A stretch of 64,000 nt of DNA from Acidimicrobiaceae bacterium (GTDB lineage Bacteria; Actinomycetota; Acidimicrobiia; Acidimicrobiales; UBA8592), in contig PBIQ01000025.1 in the NCBI GenBank assembly GCA_002720485.1, positions 1 through 64,000 of the forward strand. The letters run 5' to 3'. The notes beneath the pieces were generated by a model, which was not told the DNA's origin, did not search any database, and saw nothing but the letters and a program-made list of their open reading frames with translations. Position numbers and translations under genes: made by a program. This document shows, piece by piece, positions 8,668 through 17,651 of this stretch (positions are counted from its first letter, which is position 1; the number at the start of each line of letters is the position of its first letter).

Positions 8668-9681
8668 TTAACGCATCCTCCGACGGGGAGGAGGCACAGG
8701 GTCCTGAGAGTCGCGGCCACTTTCTTGACTACTGAGGTACGGAGGTAGCCCCTCCATTTTTCGAAGAAGGTTAATTCGCTCTGAAAGGGGAGGATGGGTA
8801 TTGAACATATCGTTCATTCTTTTCCCTCGATGCCCTTTCACGTGGTCGTCTGGAGATTCAATCCACAAATGGCTGGTCGCATGCGAGGTTTTTCGCACCA
8901 CAGTTACATCATGGTCGAGTTTCTCTAAAGCCATTCGTATTCCAGAAGGGTTTCGTGTTAACTCTACTGCTGTTGCGTCAGCGAGCTCCTCCCTGCTTCG
9001 ACTCACAGCTGCTTTGAGAAGAGCTGCGGCAAGTGGAGCTAGCACCGTGACGAATATAAAAGCGACGACAACAATGATTGCTTGAGGTCCACCTCCTCGA
9101 TTGTTGCTACTCCGGTTTCTATTTCCCCCTAGTCCTCCAAAGAATGCTATTCGCCAAAATAGGTCAGCCATTATCGCTACAGCTCCAGCCGTTGCTGCTG
9201 CAACAGTCATGACACGAATGTCATAGTTTCTGATATGTGCCATTTCATGAGCAATAACGCCTTGCAGTTCATTTCTATCTAGTTTTTCCAAAAGCCCAGT
9301 GGTGGCTGCAACAGCTGCATTCTCCGGATCGCGTCCGGTAGCGAAAGCATTGGGTGCTGGATCTATAACAATATAGACGTCGGGCTTAGGGAGGCCGGAT
9401 GCAAGGGCCATTTCTTCAACGAGATTGTGCAACTGGGCGTACTCATCAGGATCAGCAGGGATAGCGCCCGTTGCCCGTAACGCTAGGCTCGACGATTTTC
9501 GATATTGGAAAAAAGTAAGAGTCCCCGAAAGCAAAAGAGCGAAAATTCCAAAGCCTAGAAAGCCTGTTAACGCGAGTCCCGCTACGAACGAAACGATGAA
9601 AACTAGAAGGAAGCTTGCCAGCAGAAGCCAGCGTGTGGTTCTCTTATTCTTTTTTTGTAGTTCTAGAAAGTCTGTAGTCAT
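8668..9681 (-). CDS. htpX: HtpX-like M48 zinc metalloprotease, membrane-bound
   Basis: A membrane protease of 337 residues that in known members degrades damaged membrane proteins. Two N-terminal membrane helices (about 17-58) precede the catalytic motif HEMAH (145-149). Two further hydrophobic segments follow (about 155-178 and 197-222), separated by a Gly/Asn/Arg-rich loop with GGNRNRSSNN. The third zinc ligand is the Glu of SREELADA. The protein is about 40 residues longer than typical HtpX, mostly from that loop and a Pro/Arg-rich tail ending PPPRRRMR. It shares a 39 bp divergent promoter region with the nucleoside hydrolase and leads an operon with the SDR. Confidence 0.92.
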   Translation of the reverse strand: MTTDFLELQKKNKRTTRWLLLASFLLVFIVSFVAGLALTGFLGFGIFALLLSGTLTFFQYRKSSSLALRATGAIPADPDEYAQLHNLVEEMALASGLPKPDVYIVIDPAPNAFATGRDPENAAVAATTGLLEKLDRNELQGVIAHEMAHIRNYDIRVMTVAAATAGAVAIMADLFWRIAFFGGLGGNRNRSSNNRGGGPQAIIVVVAFIFVTVLAPLAAALLKAAVSRSREELADATAVELTRNPSGIRMALEKLDHDVTVVRKTSHATSHLWIESPDDHVKGHRGKRMNDMFNTHPPLSERINLLRKMEGLPPYLSSQESGRDSQDPVPPPRRRMR

Positions 9682-9687
9682 ACGTTC

Positions 9688-9693
9688 ACATTA
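9688..9693 (-). promoter_or_regulatory. Predicted -10 box of a leaderless promoter (htpX)
   Basis: TAATGT on the minus strand followed by 6 nt and the ATG at 9681. It faces the promoter of the divergent nucleoside hydrolase; the two start codons are only 39 bp apart. Confidence 0.55.
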
Positions 9694-9708
9694 TGCACCG
9701 AACTGGAC

Positions 9709-9714
9709 TATGTT
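9709..9714 (+). promoter_or_regulatory. Predicted -10 box of a leaderless promoter (nucleoside hydrolase)
   Basis: TATGTT followed by 6 nt and the GTG at 9721. TTCACA at 9685-9690, 18 bp upstream, is a plausible -35 element and overlaps the promoter of htpX. Confidence 0.55.
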
Positions 9715-9720
9715 GCAGAC

Positions 9721-10659
9721 GTGGAACAAAAGAAGATAATTATTGATACGGATCCAGGCCATGATGATGCAATAGCGATCCTTCTTGCACTTGCGTCTCC
9801 TGAGCTTGAAGTTATTGGAATAACGTGCGTTGCAGGCAATGCCCCGTTACATCTCACAGAGGTAAATGCTCTTCGGATATGCGAACTCGCCGGAAGAGAG
9901 GACATTAAGGTCTTCTCAGGGTGTGACAGGCCTATGGTTCGAAAGTTAGTCACTGCTGAAGAGGTGCATGGAGAAACTGGTTTAGATGGCCCAGATTGGC
10001 AAGAGCCCAATATGCAGTTACAGCCACAACATGCAGTTGATTGGCTCGTAGAGACTTTGCTTGATGCTGAAGATCAGTCAATTACCATCTGCCCAGTTGG
10101 ACCTTTAACAAATATAGGGATGGCATTAGTGAGGGAGCCAGCTATTGCATCAAAGATTGAAACGATAGTCACCATGGGTGGAGGGTATTTTGTCGGAGGT
10201 AATGTTACCCCAGCCGCAGAATTTAACATTTTTGTCGACCCCCATGCAGCAGATGTTGTTTACCGGTCAGGAATTCCAATCGTCGCGATGCCATTAGATG
10301 TCACCCACAAAGCTCTAATGACGAAAGAATGGATTAACACTCTTTCGGAATTGGATACTGAAGTAGGGATTAAATCTGCTCAAATGCTCAACTTCTACAA
10401 CAGATTTGATTTAGCACGATACGGAATGGCAGGAAGCCCAGTGCATGACCCCGCTACAATCGCTTATCTCATTGAACCAGAGCTTTATACCGGTAAAGAC
10501 GTCTACGTAGAAATAGAAACAAGAAGCAGATTAACAATGGGAATGACAGTTGTTGACTATTGGGGAGCACGACGGAAAGACCCGAACTGTCACTGGGTTT
10601 CAGAAGTTGATGATGTTGGTTTCTTTAGACTGATGTATGACAGGCTTGCGACGCTATAA
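9721..10659 (+). CDS. Inosine/uridine-preferring nucleoside hydrolase family protein
   Basis: A 312-residue hydrolase that cleaves the N-glycosidic bond of ribonucleosides, releasing base and ribose for salvage. The calcium-binding DTDPGHDD (9-16) is near-identical to the family signature DTDPGxDD, and VAGNAPL follows it. TMGGGYFVGGNVTPAAEFN in the middle of the protein is the second family motif, containing the ribose-contacting NxTxxxEFN. Length is normal. Specificity for purine or pyrimidine nucleosides cannot be read from this. Translation begins at a GTG with a TANNNT box 6 nt upstream. The gene ends 4 bp from the convergent fpg. Confidence 0.93.
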   Translation: MEQKKIIIDTDPGHDDAIAILLALASPELEVIGITCVAGNAPLHLTEVNALRICELAGREDIKVFSGCDRPMVRKLVTAEEVHGETGLDGPDWQEPNMQLQPQHAVDWLVETLLDAEDQSITICPVGPLTNIGMALVREPAIASKIETIVTMGGGYFVGGNVTPAAEFNIFVDPHAADVVYRSGIPIVAMPLDVTHKALMTKEWINTLSELDTEVGIKSAQMLNFYNRFDLARYGMAGSPVHDPATIAYLIEPELYTGKDVYVEIETRSRLTMGMTVVDYWGARRKDPNCHWVSEVDDVGFFRLMYDRLATL

Positions 10660-10663
10660 AGAC

Positions 10664-11455
10664 TTACCTGCGTTGACATGTCGGACAAAATGTAGTTCCC
10701 CGTCCATCGATCACCGTCCGCCGAAGCAACTCTCCACAATTGACGCACGGTAATCCATCGCGCCCATAGCACACTAGGTACTGCTGATTTCTTCCTTGCT
10801 TTCCTTCAACATTCACATAATCTCGCAATGTCGTTCCGCCATTCTCGACGGCACTATATAGAACTTGACGAATACTGTGATGAAGGTCAGCCGTTTTTGC
10901 TCGAGTTAATTTCCTAAGGCCAGGGTATATGCCAGCATGGAAGCAAGCTTCGTCAGCATAAATGTTCCCTACGCCGGCTACGGGTAGCTGACTTAGTAGT
11001 TGCGTTTTTATCTTCCTGCTGCTCCTCTTTATCGATGTGTAAAACGAGTCAATAGTGAAATCGTCAGACAACGGTTCGGGGCCGAGCTTTTTCAGAGTCC
11101 CCTCGTAATCACCTGGTAAGCAGATTCGTATCCGCCCAAATCGGCGGATATCTCGATAGCCAAGAGTTACATTATTATCAAGCTTCCACCAAGCTCTCAA
11201 ATACGGATCTGAAAGGTCATTCACGGGTATCAACTGACCTGTCATACCTAGATGAATAACCATTTCGGTTCCATTATCGAGACTAAATAGAAGATACTTG
11301 CCACGTCTTAGGACGGCTTCAAAACCCAAACCCACTATCTCTCGAGCTGGGGTGAACTTATCAGATGGATGGCTATCAGATTCAGTAACATGATGGCCTA
11401 AAAGCAAAGGTTCAAGTTGCCGGCGAATCGATTCAACTTCGGGAAGTTCAGGCAT
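10664..11455 (-). CDS. mutM: Formamidopyrimidine-DNA glycosylase (Fpg/MutM)
   Basis: Excises 8-oxoguanine and formamidopyrimidines from DNA and nicks the abasic site. The mature N-terminus must be Pro, so the start is the ATG at 11455 giving MPELPEVES; a frame open further upstream would bury the catalytic Pro2 and Glu3. Lys in RRGKYLLF (about 53) is the conserved strand contact. AGVGNIYADEACF is the helix-two-turn-helix. The C-terminal zinc finger is complete, with CVNC and CPTC around RGTTF. Length, 263 residues, is slightly below average. A second member of the family (Nei2) lies at 20762-21571. Confidence 0.96.
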   Translation of the reverse strand: MPELPEVESIRRQLEPLLLGHHVTESDSHPSDKFTPAREIVGLGFEAVLRRGKYLLFSLDNGTEMVIHLGMTGQLIPVNDLSDPYLRAWWKLDNNVTLGYRDIRRFGRIRICLPGDYEGTLKKLGPEPLSDDFTIDSFYTSIKRSSRKIKTQLLSQLPVAGVGNIYADEACFHAGIYPGLRKLTRAKTADLHHSIRQVLYSAVENGGTTLRDYVNVEGKQGRNQQYLVCYGRDGLPCVNCGELLRRTVIDGRGTTFCPTCQRR

Positions 11456-11515
11456 TATAAGATAATGCACCTTGTAGCTTGGCTCTTTCAAGACGCAACA
11501 CTGTAAAACTAATCC

Positions 11516-12373
11516 CTATCTCGAAGCCGACACCCATTTCTGTCCTTGAGAGCAGCTCTGGAGAAATGAACACCACTTGCACAATATTTGAGGTTTAGCG
11601 TGGAAGGTCTCTGAAGCGCACGCAGCATTGAGTTCCACCCAATTGTGCTCAAACTTTTCTGCGGCTTTCGTCAAGTTCTTTTCAGTTACCTCTACTTCGA
11701 CGATTCTTCGGTTCTTAGAGTTGCTTGCGTTACGGTTATTTAGAAACAGTAATCTTGCTCGTATAGGTCGGAATCCACCAAGTTGTTCCAACGCCGCAGC
11801 ATATAGAAGAACTTGTTGGAGTTTATCGTCTTCAAATCTTCTGCTTGGAGCCTTCCCAGACTTATAGTCAGTGATCACTAGCCCATCGTCTTCTTTCTCT
11901 ACTCTGTCGATGAAGCCACGGAAAGGAATGTTATTGATTTTGACTTTAACTTCGAGTTCAGTCGAATCGACTACAACCTCTTGTGGCTGTTCTAGCTCCC
12001 ATAGTCCCTCAATGGCTATCCAGCTTCGTTTACGGAACGAGAGAGCTTCAATGTCGCTGAGGCCTAAGGCCAGAAAATCAGGGTCATCTTCAACCTCTGG
12101 CCAGATTTCTCGGGCAATTTCTCTCGCTTTGTCCTTTGTTCGATTGTTTGCTGGTTCTTGAAGAAGTAGCTCTAGGACGCTATGGGTAAAGGTTCCTAAA
12201 ACAGCATCCTCTCCTTTGGGGTCGGGGAGTTTGGCTATGTATTTGAAGTACCATTGTTTTGGGCATTGTTCGAAAGTGGCTGAACTTGAAGGAGAAAAAG
12301 CTGAGACGTGCTCCATCGCCGGTAATTGGGGGACCTTTTGTAGTTCAGTATCCCGAAGTTCTGTTTCTTCCAT
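11516..12373 (-). CDS. RecB-family PD-(D/E)XK nuclease with predicted 4Fe-4S cluster
   Basis: A stand-alone 285-residue nuclease domain of the RecB/AddB/Cas4 group. It opens with SPSSSATFEQCPKQWYF, carries GTFTHSVLE, then GFIDRV and ITDYKSG, which supply the catalytic Asp and Lys of the PD-(D/E)XK core. Four cysteines at about 37, 265, 268 and 274 have the AddB-type arrangement C-xn-CxxC-x5-C, which binds an iron-sulfur cluster that pins the domain together. No helicase domain is attached. Similar single-domain RecB-like exonucleases are widespread in actinobacteria with no firm role; a function in DNA repair is inferred. It lies 60 bp upstream of fpg on the same strand. Confidence 0.85.
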   Translation of the reverse strand: MEETELRDTELQKVPQLPAMEHVSAFSPSSSATFEQCPKQWYFKYIAKLPDPKGEDAVLGTFTHSVLELLLQEPANNRTKDKAREIAREIWPEVEDDPDFLALGLSDIEALSFRKRSWIAIEGLWELEQPQEVVVDSTELEVKVKINNIPFRGFIDRVEKEDDGLVITDYKSGKAPSRRFEDDKLQQVLLYAAALEQLGGFRPIRARLLFLNNRNASNSKNRRIVEVEVTEKNLTKAAEKFEHNWVELNAACASETFHAKPQILCKWCSFLQSCSQGQKWVSASR

Positions 12374-12526
12374 ATCTCTTGTCTATCAGTTCGCTGTGAC
12401 ATGTTCTGTGATGAATGATTTTCAATTACTTACCTACTGGTGTTTTCGTTTATTTCTGTTCATGTTCGATGGTATGTCGTTATGAGTCATTATCGTTATG
12501 GGGAAGATATTAGTGAGCGAGGTTCT

Positions 12527-12958
12527 ATGGCTATAGCGGCTGTGAATGACAATGGATACAACATTGTGCTTCTTCTTCATCTTCTTTCAGTAATTGTTGG
12601 AACTGGGGCAGCGTTTCTTGCGCCGGCTATTCTTTCGCGAGAGCAGAAGGAGTCAAAGCTAAGCCCCAGTTCAACGTCTTCTCTTCTGGCAACGGTGATG
12701 TCACCTGCGTTACTTCTTGGAGGAGTTTTTGGTGGGGCTCTTGTTGGCCTATCGGATGATGTTTACGATTTTGGTCAGACGTGGCTTGCTATTGGGGGCG
12801 GCTTATGGCTTTTGGCTGTAGCCTCTGCAGCGTTGGCATTTCCTCCGTCGTTTATTTCATTGCCCGATGTAACTGGTAAGCGAGCCCTGCTATCGGCGAC
12901 CTTGCATATCTCTCTGGCCGTCATGCTTGTTCTAATGGTATGGAAGCCTGGGTATTAA
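12527..12958 (+). CDS. Small four-helix membrane protein (DUF2269-like)
   Basis: A 143-residue hydrophobic protein with about four membrane segments. The first contains NIVLLLHLLSVIVGTG, which with its His and Gly pattern resembles the DUF2269 group of predicted membrane proteins. The last contains LHISLAVMLVLMVW. No function is known for that group. I chose the ATG at 12527, which has GAGCGAGG about 5 nt upstream; the frame is open back to 12440 but the added residues look unlike a protein N-terminus. It stands alone between the divergent nuclease gene and the convergent topoisomerase B gene, 14 bp from the latter's end. Confidence 0.6.
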   Translation: MAIAAVNDNGYNIVLLLHLLSVIVGTGAAFLAPAILSREQKESKLSPSSTSSLLATVMSPALLLGGVFGGALVGLSDDVYDFGQTWLAIGGGLWLLAVASAALAFPPSFISLPDVTGKRALLSATLHISLAVMLVLMVWKPGY

Positions 12959-12972
12959 AGAATTACAGGTTT

Positions 12973-15015
12973 TTAGACATCTAGAGCATCTCTATCGAAA
13001 AGAGCGCTCTCTTTCAGGACGAAAGCCCTTCTTTTTGAAACATCTGAGCCCATTAAAGTATCGAACATTGTCGTTGCTAGCTTAGCTTGCTTAGCGTCGT
13101 CCATAGTAAGGCACTTTAGAATTCGTGTTTCTGGGTTGAGTGTCGTTTCCGCTAGTTCGTCGACGTCCATTTCTCCGAGCCCTTTGAATCTAACCCACTT
13201 ATCAAGAGGAACTTTTTTCTTTTTGGCTATGGCGTCTCTCTCTGTATCACTAAACGCGTAGTAGGTCTCGCCGCGCCATTTCGATGAATACAAAGGGGGG
13301 AGCGCCGCAAAGACTCGTCCTTGTTCTAATAAGGGTCTCATGTAGTGGAATATCAGAGTTAGGAGGAGGCAACGAATGTGACTTCCGTCAACATCTGCGT
13401 CGCATAGAATGATGATCCTTCCGTATCGGGCTTCTTCTATCTTGAAATCTTTTCCACTTCCCGCTCCGATAGCTGTAATTAATGCTTGGGCTTCAGCGTT
13501 GTCTATTACTTGCTTCATAGTGGCTTTTCCCGCATTCACTACCTTTCCTCTGAGGGGAAGAATAGCCATATACTCGGCGTCTCTTCCTGCCTTTGCGGGG
13601 CCTGCGGCTGAGTCTCCCTCTACAATAAGCAATTCGCTGTCTTCACCGTGAGATCGACAATCAGCGAGTTTGTCGGGCATGCCAGTACTACCCAAGCTCG
13701 CTGCTTTTCGTTTTGCGTCCAAAACTTCTTTTGATGCAACCCGATTTATAACGGCATTTGAAATTTTCTCACGTACAGCGTTTATATGGGTTTTTTTGCC
13801 ACTACCGTCGAACCAGTCAGACAAGCTTTGTTTAACAATTTCATATACGATCCCCTGGATAGCAGGAGTTCCGAGTTCCTGTTTAGTTTGCCCTCGGAAT
13901 TGTGGTTCAGGGAATGTTACTTTAAGTCCAGCTATCAGACCCTCTTGCACATCATCCTTAGAAGCTCGGTCATTTCCCGCCTTTGCCAACTTAGCTAATT
14001 TCTTTGAGCCGGCTAGTAAGACATCGTTTACAGCTCGAGTCATTGCTCTTTCCAGTCCGGCGAGATGCGTTCCACCCTCTGAAGTGGGGATGGTATTGAC
14101 GAAAGAGACAATTTTGCTTTCATATCCTTCAACCCAACGGAAAGCTACTTCGACGGTGCACTCTCTCTCTACTATGGTCATCTTTCCATCAACCGGGACT
14201 TTTTCCTCGAAGTTATCAATTCCACTGATTTTAATGATGTCTGAAACTGGTGGGCTTTGACTCAACGAATCTACAAGGTCTGATAGTCCACCTCTACTGA
14301 CGTATTCGAATGGTTCGTTCTTATTGCCAGATCGCTTGTCTTCTACTCGTACTTTTAGGCCCGGCACTATAAAGCATGTTCTGGCTACCCGCTCGCAAAC
14401 TAGGTCAAAATCTATTCTTGCTTCAGTATCGAAGATTTCTAAATCGGGCCAGAAGCGGATACGGGAACCTGTTTTCTTTGTTTTCTTAGGTTTAGCTAGT
14501 GTGTGGCTAGCACGGAATTTTCCATTTGAGTTATATTGTCCGGCAACTCGATCTTGGAAACACAACCGATGAGTACTACCCGAGCGGTCGACTTCAGCAA
14601 CCAATTTTGAAGAGAGAGCATTTACGACAGATGCCCCAACACCATGCAGGCCTCCTGAAGCTGAGTAAGCCCCTCCTCCAAATTTTCCGCCAGCATGAAG
14701 TTCTGTTAGGACGACTTCAAGTGCTGAGACATTCCGTTTTTTGTGCTTTCCAACAGGGATGCCTCTTCCATTGTCTTGAACTTCCATCGACCCATCACGA
14801 TGGAGGAATACGTCTATTTTTTCGCAGTGTCCAGCAGCGGCTTCGTCTACTGCGTTATCTATAAGTTCCCAAAGCAGATGCATGAGTCCATCGCTTCCGG
14901 TCCCGCCAATGTACATTCCTGGCCTTTTCCTCACAGCCTCTAACCCTTCGAGAGTTTGAATGGCATCAGCGTCGTATTTCACTTTGTTTTTGTTTGTTTT
15001 GGTCGCTGCGGTCAT
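12973..15015 (-). CDS. parE: Type IIA DNA topoisomerase subunit B (ParE/GyrB), probably topoisomerase IV
   Basis: The ATPase and TOPRIM subunit (680 residues) of a type II topoisomerase. The GHKL ATP site is complete: ELIDNAVDE near 50, QDNGRGIP near 78 and GGLHGVGAS near 125. The transducer domain follows. The TOPRIM domain has EGDSA and DADVDGSH, which hold the catalytic magnesium ions. Length fits ParE or a GyrB without an insertion. The gene lies 46 bp downstream of the A subunit, opposite to the usual gyrB-gyrA order, and the partner lacks the canonical GyrA box. I therefore favour topoisomerase IV, the decatenating enzyme, over gyrase; sequence alone does not prove this. Confidence 0.85.
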   Translation of the reverse strand: MTAATKTNKNKVKYDADAIQTLEGLEAVRKRPGMYIGGTGSDGLMHLLWELIDNAVDEAAAGHCEKIDVFLHRDGSMEVQDNGRGIPVGKHKKRNVSALEVVLTELHAGGKFGGGAYSASGGLHGVGASVVNALSSKLVAEVDRSGSTHRLCFQDRVAGQYNSNGKFRASHTLAKPKKTKKTGSRIRFWPDLEIFDTEARIDFDLVCERVARTCFIVPGLKVRVEDKRSGNKNEPFEYVSRGGLSDLVDSLSQSPPVSDIIKISGIDNFEEKVPVDGKMTIVERECTVEVAFRWVEGYESKIVSFVNTIPTSEGGTHLAGLERAMTRAVNDVLLAGSKKLAKLAKAGNDRASKDDVQEGLIAGLKVTFPEPQFRGQTKQELGTPAIQGIVYEIVKQSLSDWFDGSGKKTHINAVREKISNAVINRVASKEVLDAKRKAASLGSTGMPDKLADCRSHGEDSELLIVEGDSAAGPAKAGRDAEYMAILPLRGKVVNAGKATMKQVIDNAEAQALITAIGAGSGKDFKIEEARYGRIIILCDADVDGSHIRCLLLTLIFHYMRPLLEQGRVFAALPPLYSSKWRGETYYAFSDTERDAIAKKKKVPLDKWVRFKGLGEMDVDELAETTLNPETRILKCLTMDDAKQAKLATTMFDTLMGSDVSKRRAFVLKESALFDRDALDV

Positions 15016-15061
15016 AGGTGTTTGAATCCTTTGGGAGATTGTGGAAATCTAATTGCGGCCG

Positions 15062-17479
15062 TCACCATCGAGCTGGCCCGACATCAAGTATTTTTCGGCT
15101 TGTCTTTGAGCTAACTAGGTCACGTTTGGTGGGTTCTAGGGGAAGGTCAACTGGAACAGGATCAGCTTTCTTGTGGTCTTCATCTGTGGCCATTACAGCT
15201 AGCACAACATCTGGCCCAACGATTCTTGCAAATGAAATTGACTTTTCTTTAGTGAATTTCGTTATGCGTATCCCTGTTCCTCCTCGTCCTTTGGTGGAGA
15301 GTTCTTCGAACGGTGTTGCTTTCGCACTTCCAGTGTCGGTTACCGTTATTACAGCTCCATCTCCTAAGGCGGCACCAGCTCCGATAACCTTCACCCCGTC
15401 TCGTAGCTTCATGCCAATAACTCCTGCGGCGTTTCTTCCTTGGACGCTAATGTTGTCTACAGGTGTTCGAAGCGTTTGTGCATCTGAAGCAACGATGATG
15501 ATGTCGACTCCATCTGGGCAGGAAAAGGCAGCTGCGAGCTTATCGTTTGGTTTAAGTTTGATCACAGGCTTTCCATTAGAAGTCCCCGATAGTTCATCTG
15601 GGGAGATTCGCTTAACTACACCGTTGGTTGTGACCAGGACCAAGTTTTCTTCTCCCGGAGAGATAGCAGTAAGGATGAGTTCGCCCTTGCCGGTTCCGAA
15701 CACTTTGGTTGCTGAAACGCCTCGACTTCTTCCTTTGACTTCACCGAGTTCCATTGCTCGAAGAGTAAGGGCACGGCCTTCGGTGGTTACAGCGAACACA
15801 GGACTGTGGGTGCTGCTCAGCGTTGAAGACACTAGTACATCATGCTGGCCTGGCGTTGTTCGACTACTTCCCTCGATAGGGGTTCTGCCAATTTTTCCAG
15901 AAGTTGATAGTGTCACGATGCACGCCTCATCAGGGATTTCTTTCTCATCTACTAGAGGGACATCATCATATGTAGGGATATTTGCTAGTGGGATAATTTC
16001 AGTTCTTCTATCGACACCATAAATATCAACAATTTCTTTAAGTTCTTTCAAGACTGTTGTTCGTTGACGCTGTTCAGATCCAAGAATCTTCTTGTACTCA
16101 GTAATACGTCCTTTAAGTTCATCTTGTTCATCGAGGATTTTCTGCATTTCTAATGCCGTTAATCGGCGTAATTGCATGTCAAGAATATGGGTAGCTTGAA
16201 TTTCAGAGAGTTTGAGCTCTTTTCGTAACGCTGCTTTTGCTTCATCGGCATCTTCCGAGCCGCGGATAATAGCTACGACACGATCAATGTTCTCAAGGGC
16301 GACAATTAGGCCCTTGACAATATGAAGCCGTTCTTGAGCTCGATCAAGGCGGAATTGTGTTCGTCGGATAATGACGTCAAGTCTGTGGTCAATGTAGTGT
16401 TTACACAGGTCGTAGATGCCCAGTGTCTCGGGGACTCCATTAACCAGAACAACGTTGTTTATACCAAAAGATTCTTCAAGTGGAGTTTGTTTGAATAGTT
16501 CTCCGAGGACGGCCTCAGGGTTCACATTCGGCTTGAGCGTTATGAGTATGCGTAACCCAGATTTTCTATCAGACAGATTCTTGGCATCTACAATTCCTTC
16601 AAGCTTCTCTGAAACTACAAGCTCATTGATACGCTTAACTGCTTTCTCCGGACCTACCATATATGGGAGTTCAGTGACGACAATTCCCTGCCGGGATCTT
16701 GTGATCTTTTCGAATTCAAATTTTGCTCTGATTCGGAAACTCCCTCTACCTGTTTTGTATGCCTCTTGGAGGTCGTCATCGATGATGATTCCCCCTGAAG
16801 GAAAATCAGGTCCAGGAAGTAGCGCTTGAAGCTCCTTGATTGTTGGCTTTGGTCGACGTTTTTTCATAACAAGTTCGATAGCGGCATATACTTCTCGCAA
16901 ATTATGTGTCGGCATATTTGTTGCCATCCCAACAGCTATGCCTGTGGTTCCATTCACCAGCAAATTCGGCATCAAGCCAGGTAGGCAGATAGGTTCAGTG
17001 CTTTCTCCATCATAGGTTGGCCGAAAATCGACAGTGTCCTCTTCGATCTCTCTAACCATCTCCATGGCGGCATCGGTCAGTCGGCATTCGGTATACCTCG
17101 CAGCAGCAGGCGGATCATCAAGCGATCCAAAATTTCCATGGGGATCTACAAGCGTCACCATGCGGGAGAACTCTTGTCCCATGCGGACAAGAGCTTCGTA
17201 GATTGCCATATCCCCATGCGGGTGGTATTTCCCCATCGTGTCACCCACCACTCGGGCGCATTTTCTATGAGGATTAGTTGGTCTCAGCCCCATTCCTAGC
17301 ATCGAATAAAGGATTCGTCTTTGGACTGGTTTCAACCCATCTCGAATATCTGGAATTGCTCTGGCGGTAATTACCGATAGGGAGTAAGCAAGAAACGATT
17401 CTGACATTTCTGCCGCTACAGGGACTTCGCGTATTTCTCTAGCAAATGGTTGTAACGGTAGCTGTTCTTGGCGGGCCAT
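15062..17479 (-). CDS. parC: Type IIA DNA topoisomerase subunit A (ParC/GyrA), probably topoisomerase IV
   Basis: The DNA-cleaving subunit, 805 residues. The active-site Tyr is Y129 in [10 protein letters not shown], preceded by the winged-helix region [13 protein letters not shown] (85-97). The C-terminal half is a beta-pinwheel of about six blades (from about 495). In gyrase the first blade carries the GyrA box (QRRGGKG type); here the same place reads [11 protein letters not shown], so the DNA-wrapping element is missing. A weaker KGRGGTG occurs only in the last blade, near 735. This points to topoisomerase IV. At the position of E. coli GyrA Ser83 the residue is Met (M91). AAGGGA before the ATG is a good ribosome-binding site. 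Confidence 0.85.
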   Translation of the reverse strand: MARQEQLPLQPFAREIREVPVAAEMSESFLAYSLSVITARAIPDIRDGLKPVQRRILYSMLGMGLRPTNPHRKCARVVGDTMGKYHPHGDMAIYEALVRMGQEFSRMVTLVDPHGNFGSLDDPPAAARYTECRLTDAAMEMVREIEEDTVDFRPTYDGESTEPICLPGLMPNLLVNGTTGIAVGMATNMPTHNLREVYAAIELVMKKRRPKPTIKELQALLPGPDFPSGGIIIDDDLQEAYKTGRGSFRIRAKFEFEKITRSRQGIVVTELPYMVGPEKAVKRINELVVSEKLEGIVDAKNLSDRKSGLRILITLKPNVNPEAVLGELFKQTPLEESFGINNVVLVNGVPETLGIYDLCKHYIDHRLDVIIRRTQFRLDRAQERLHIVKGLIVALENIDRVVAIIRGSEDADEAKAALRKELKLSEIQATHILDMQLRRLTALEMQKILDEQDELKGRITEYKKILGSEQRQRTTVLKELKEIVDIYGVDRRTEIIPLANIPTYDDVPLVDEKEIPDEACIVTLSTSGKIGRTPIEGSSRTTPGQHDVLVSSTLSSTHSPVFAVTTEGRALTLRAMELGEVKGRSRGVSATKVFGTGKGELILTAISPGEENLVLVTTNGVVKRISPDELSGTSNGKPVIKLKPNDKLAAAFSCPDGVDIIIVASDAQTLRTPVDNISVQGRNAAGVIGMKLRDGVKVIGAGAALGDGAVITVTDTGSAKATPFEELSTKGRGGTGIRITKFTKEKSISFARIVGPDVVLAVMATDEDHKKADPVPVDLPLEPTKRDLVSSKTSRKILDVGPARW

Positions 17480-17626
17480 TATGTCCCTTTCTTTGATGTC
17501 CTAAATGAGTCGAGAATAAAGCGAGGTGCAAGAATTACAGTGCGCACCTACTATGAAAATAATCGATCTTCCAGATGATTATGTGTCAATCCCTCAGAAG
17601 CTGAGTTTTCAGAGATGGAATTTGAC

Positions 17627-17645
17627 CTGTTTAGACTTTAAACAG
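17627..17645. repeat. Perfect inverted repeat CTGTTTA-N5-TAAACAG
   Basis: A 7 bp perfect inverted repeat with a 5 nt centre in the 172 bp gap between the flavoprotein gene and the topoisomerase operon. It begins 6 bp beyond the flavoprotein stop codon and lies about 150 bp upstream of the topoisomerase A start. It has neither the GC-rich stem nor the T-run of an intrinsic terminator, so an operator or a weak terminator are both possible. The rest of this gap shows nothing I can name beyond the topoisomerase ribosome-binding site. Confidence 0.35.
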
Positions 17646-17651
17646 TTCAAT

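Noticed and set aside
13670-14260. A 196-codon open frame opposite the topoisomerase B gene
   Set aside because: Low-complexity antisense shadow of the GHKL/TOPRIM gene; no ribosome-binding site or family motif.
15018-16022. A 334-codon open frame on the plus strand opposite the topoisomerase A gene
   Set aside because: Ser/Thr/Pro-rich translation with no motif; it is the antisense shadow of a well-supported gene on the minus strand.
12973-17479. Naming the pair gyrB/gyrA
   Set aside because: The A subunit lacks the GyrA box in its first blade and the gene order is reversed. Topoisomerase IV fits better, though proof needs the rest of the genome.
17524-17549. AGGTGC-N14-GCACCT inverted repeat upstream of the topoisomerase operon as an intrinsic terminator
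   Set aside because: The loop is long, the stem only 6 bp, and no T-run follows on either strand.
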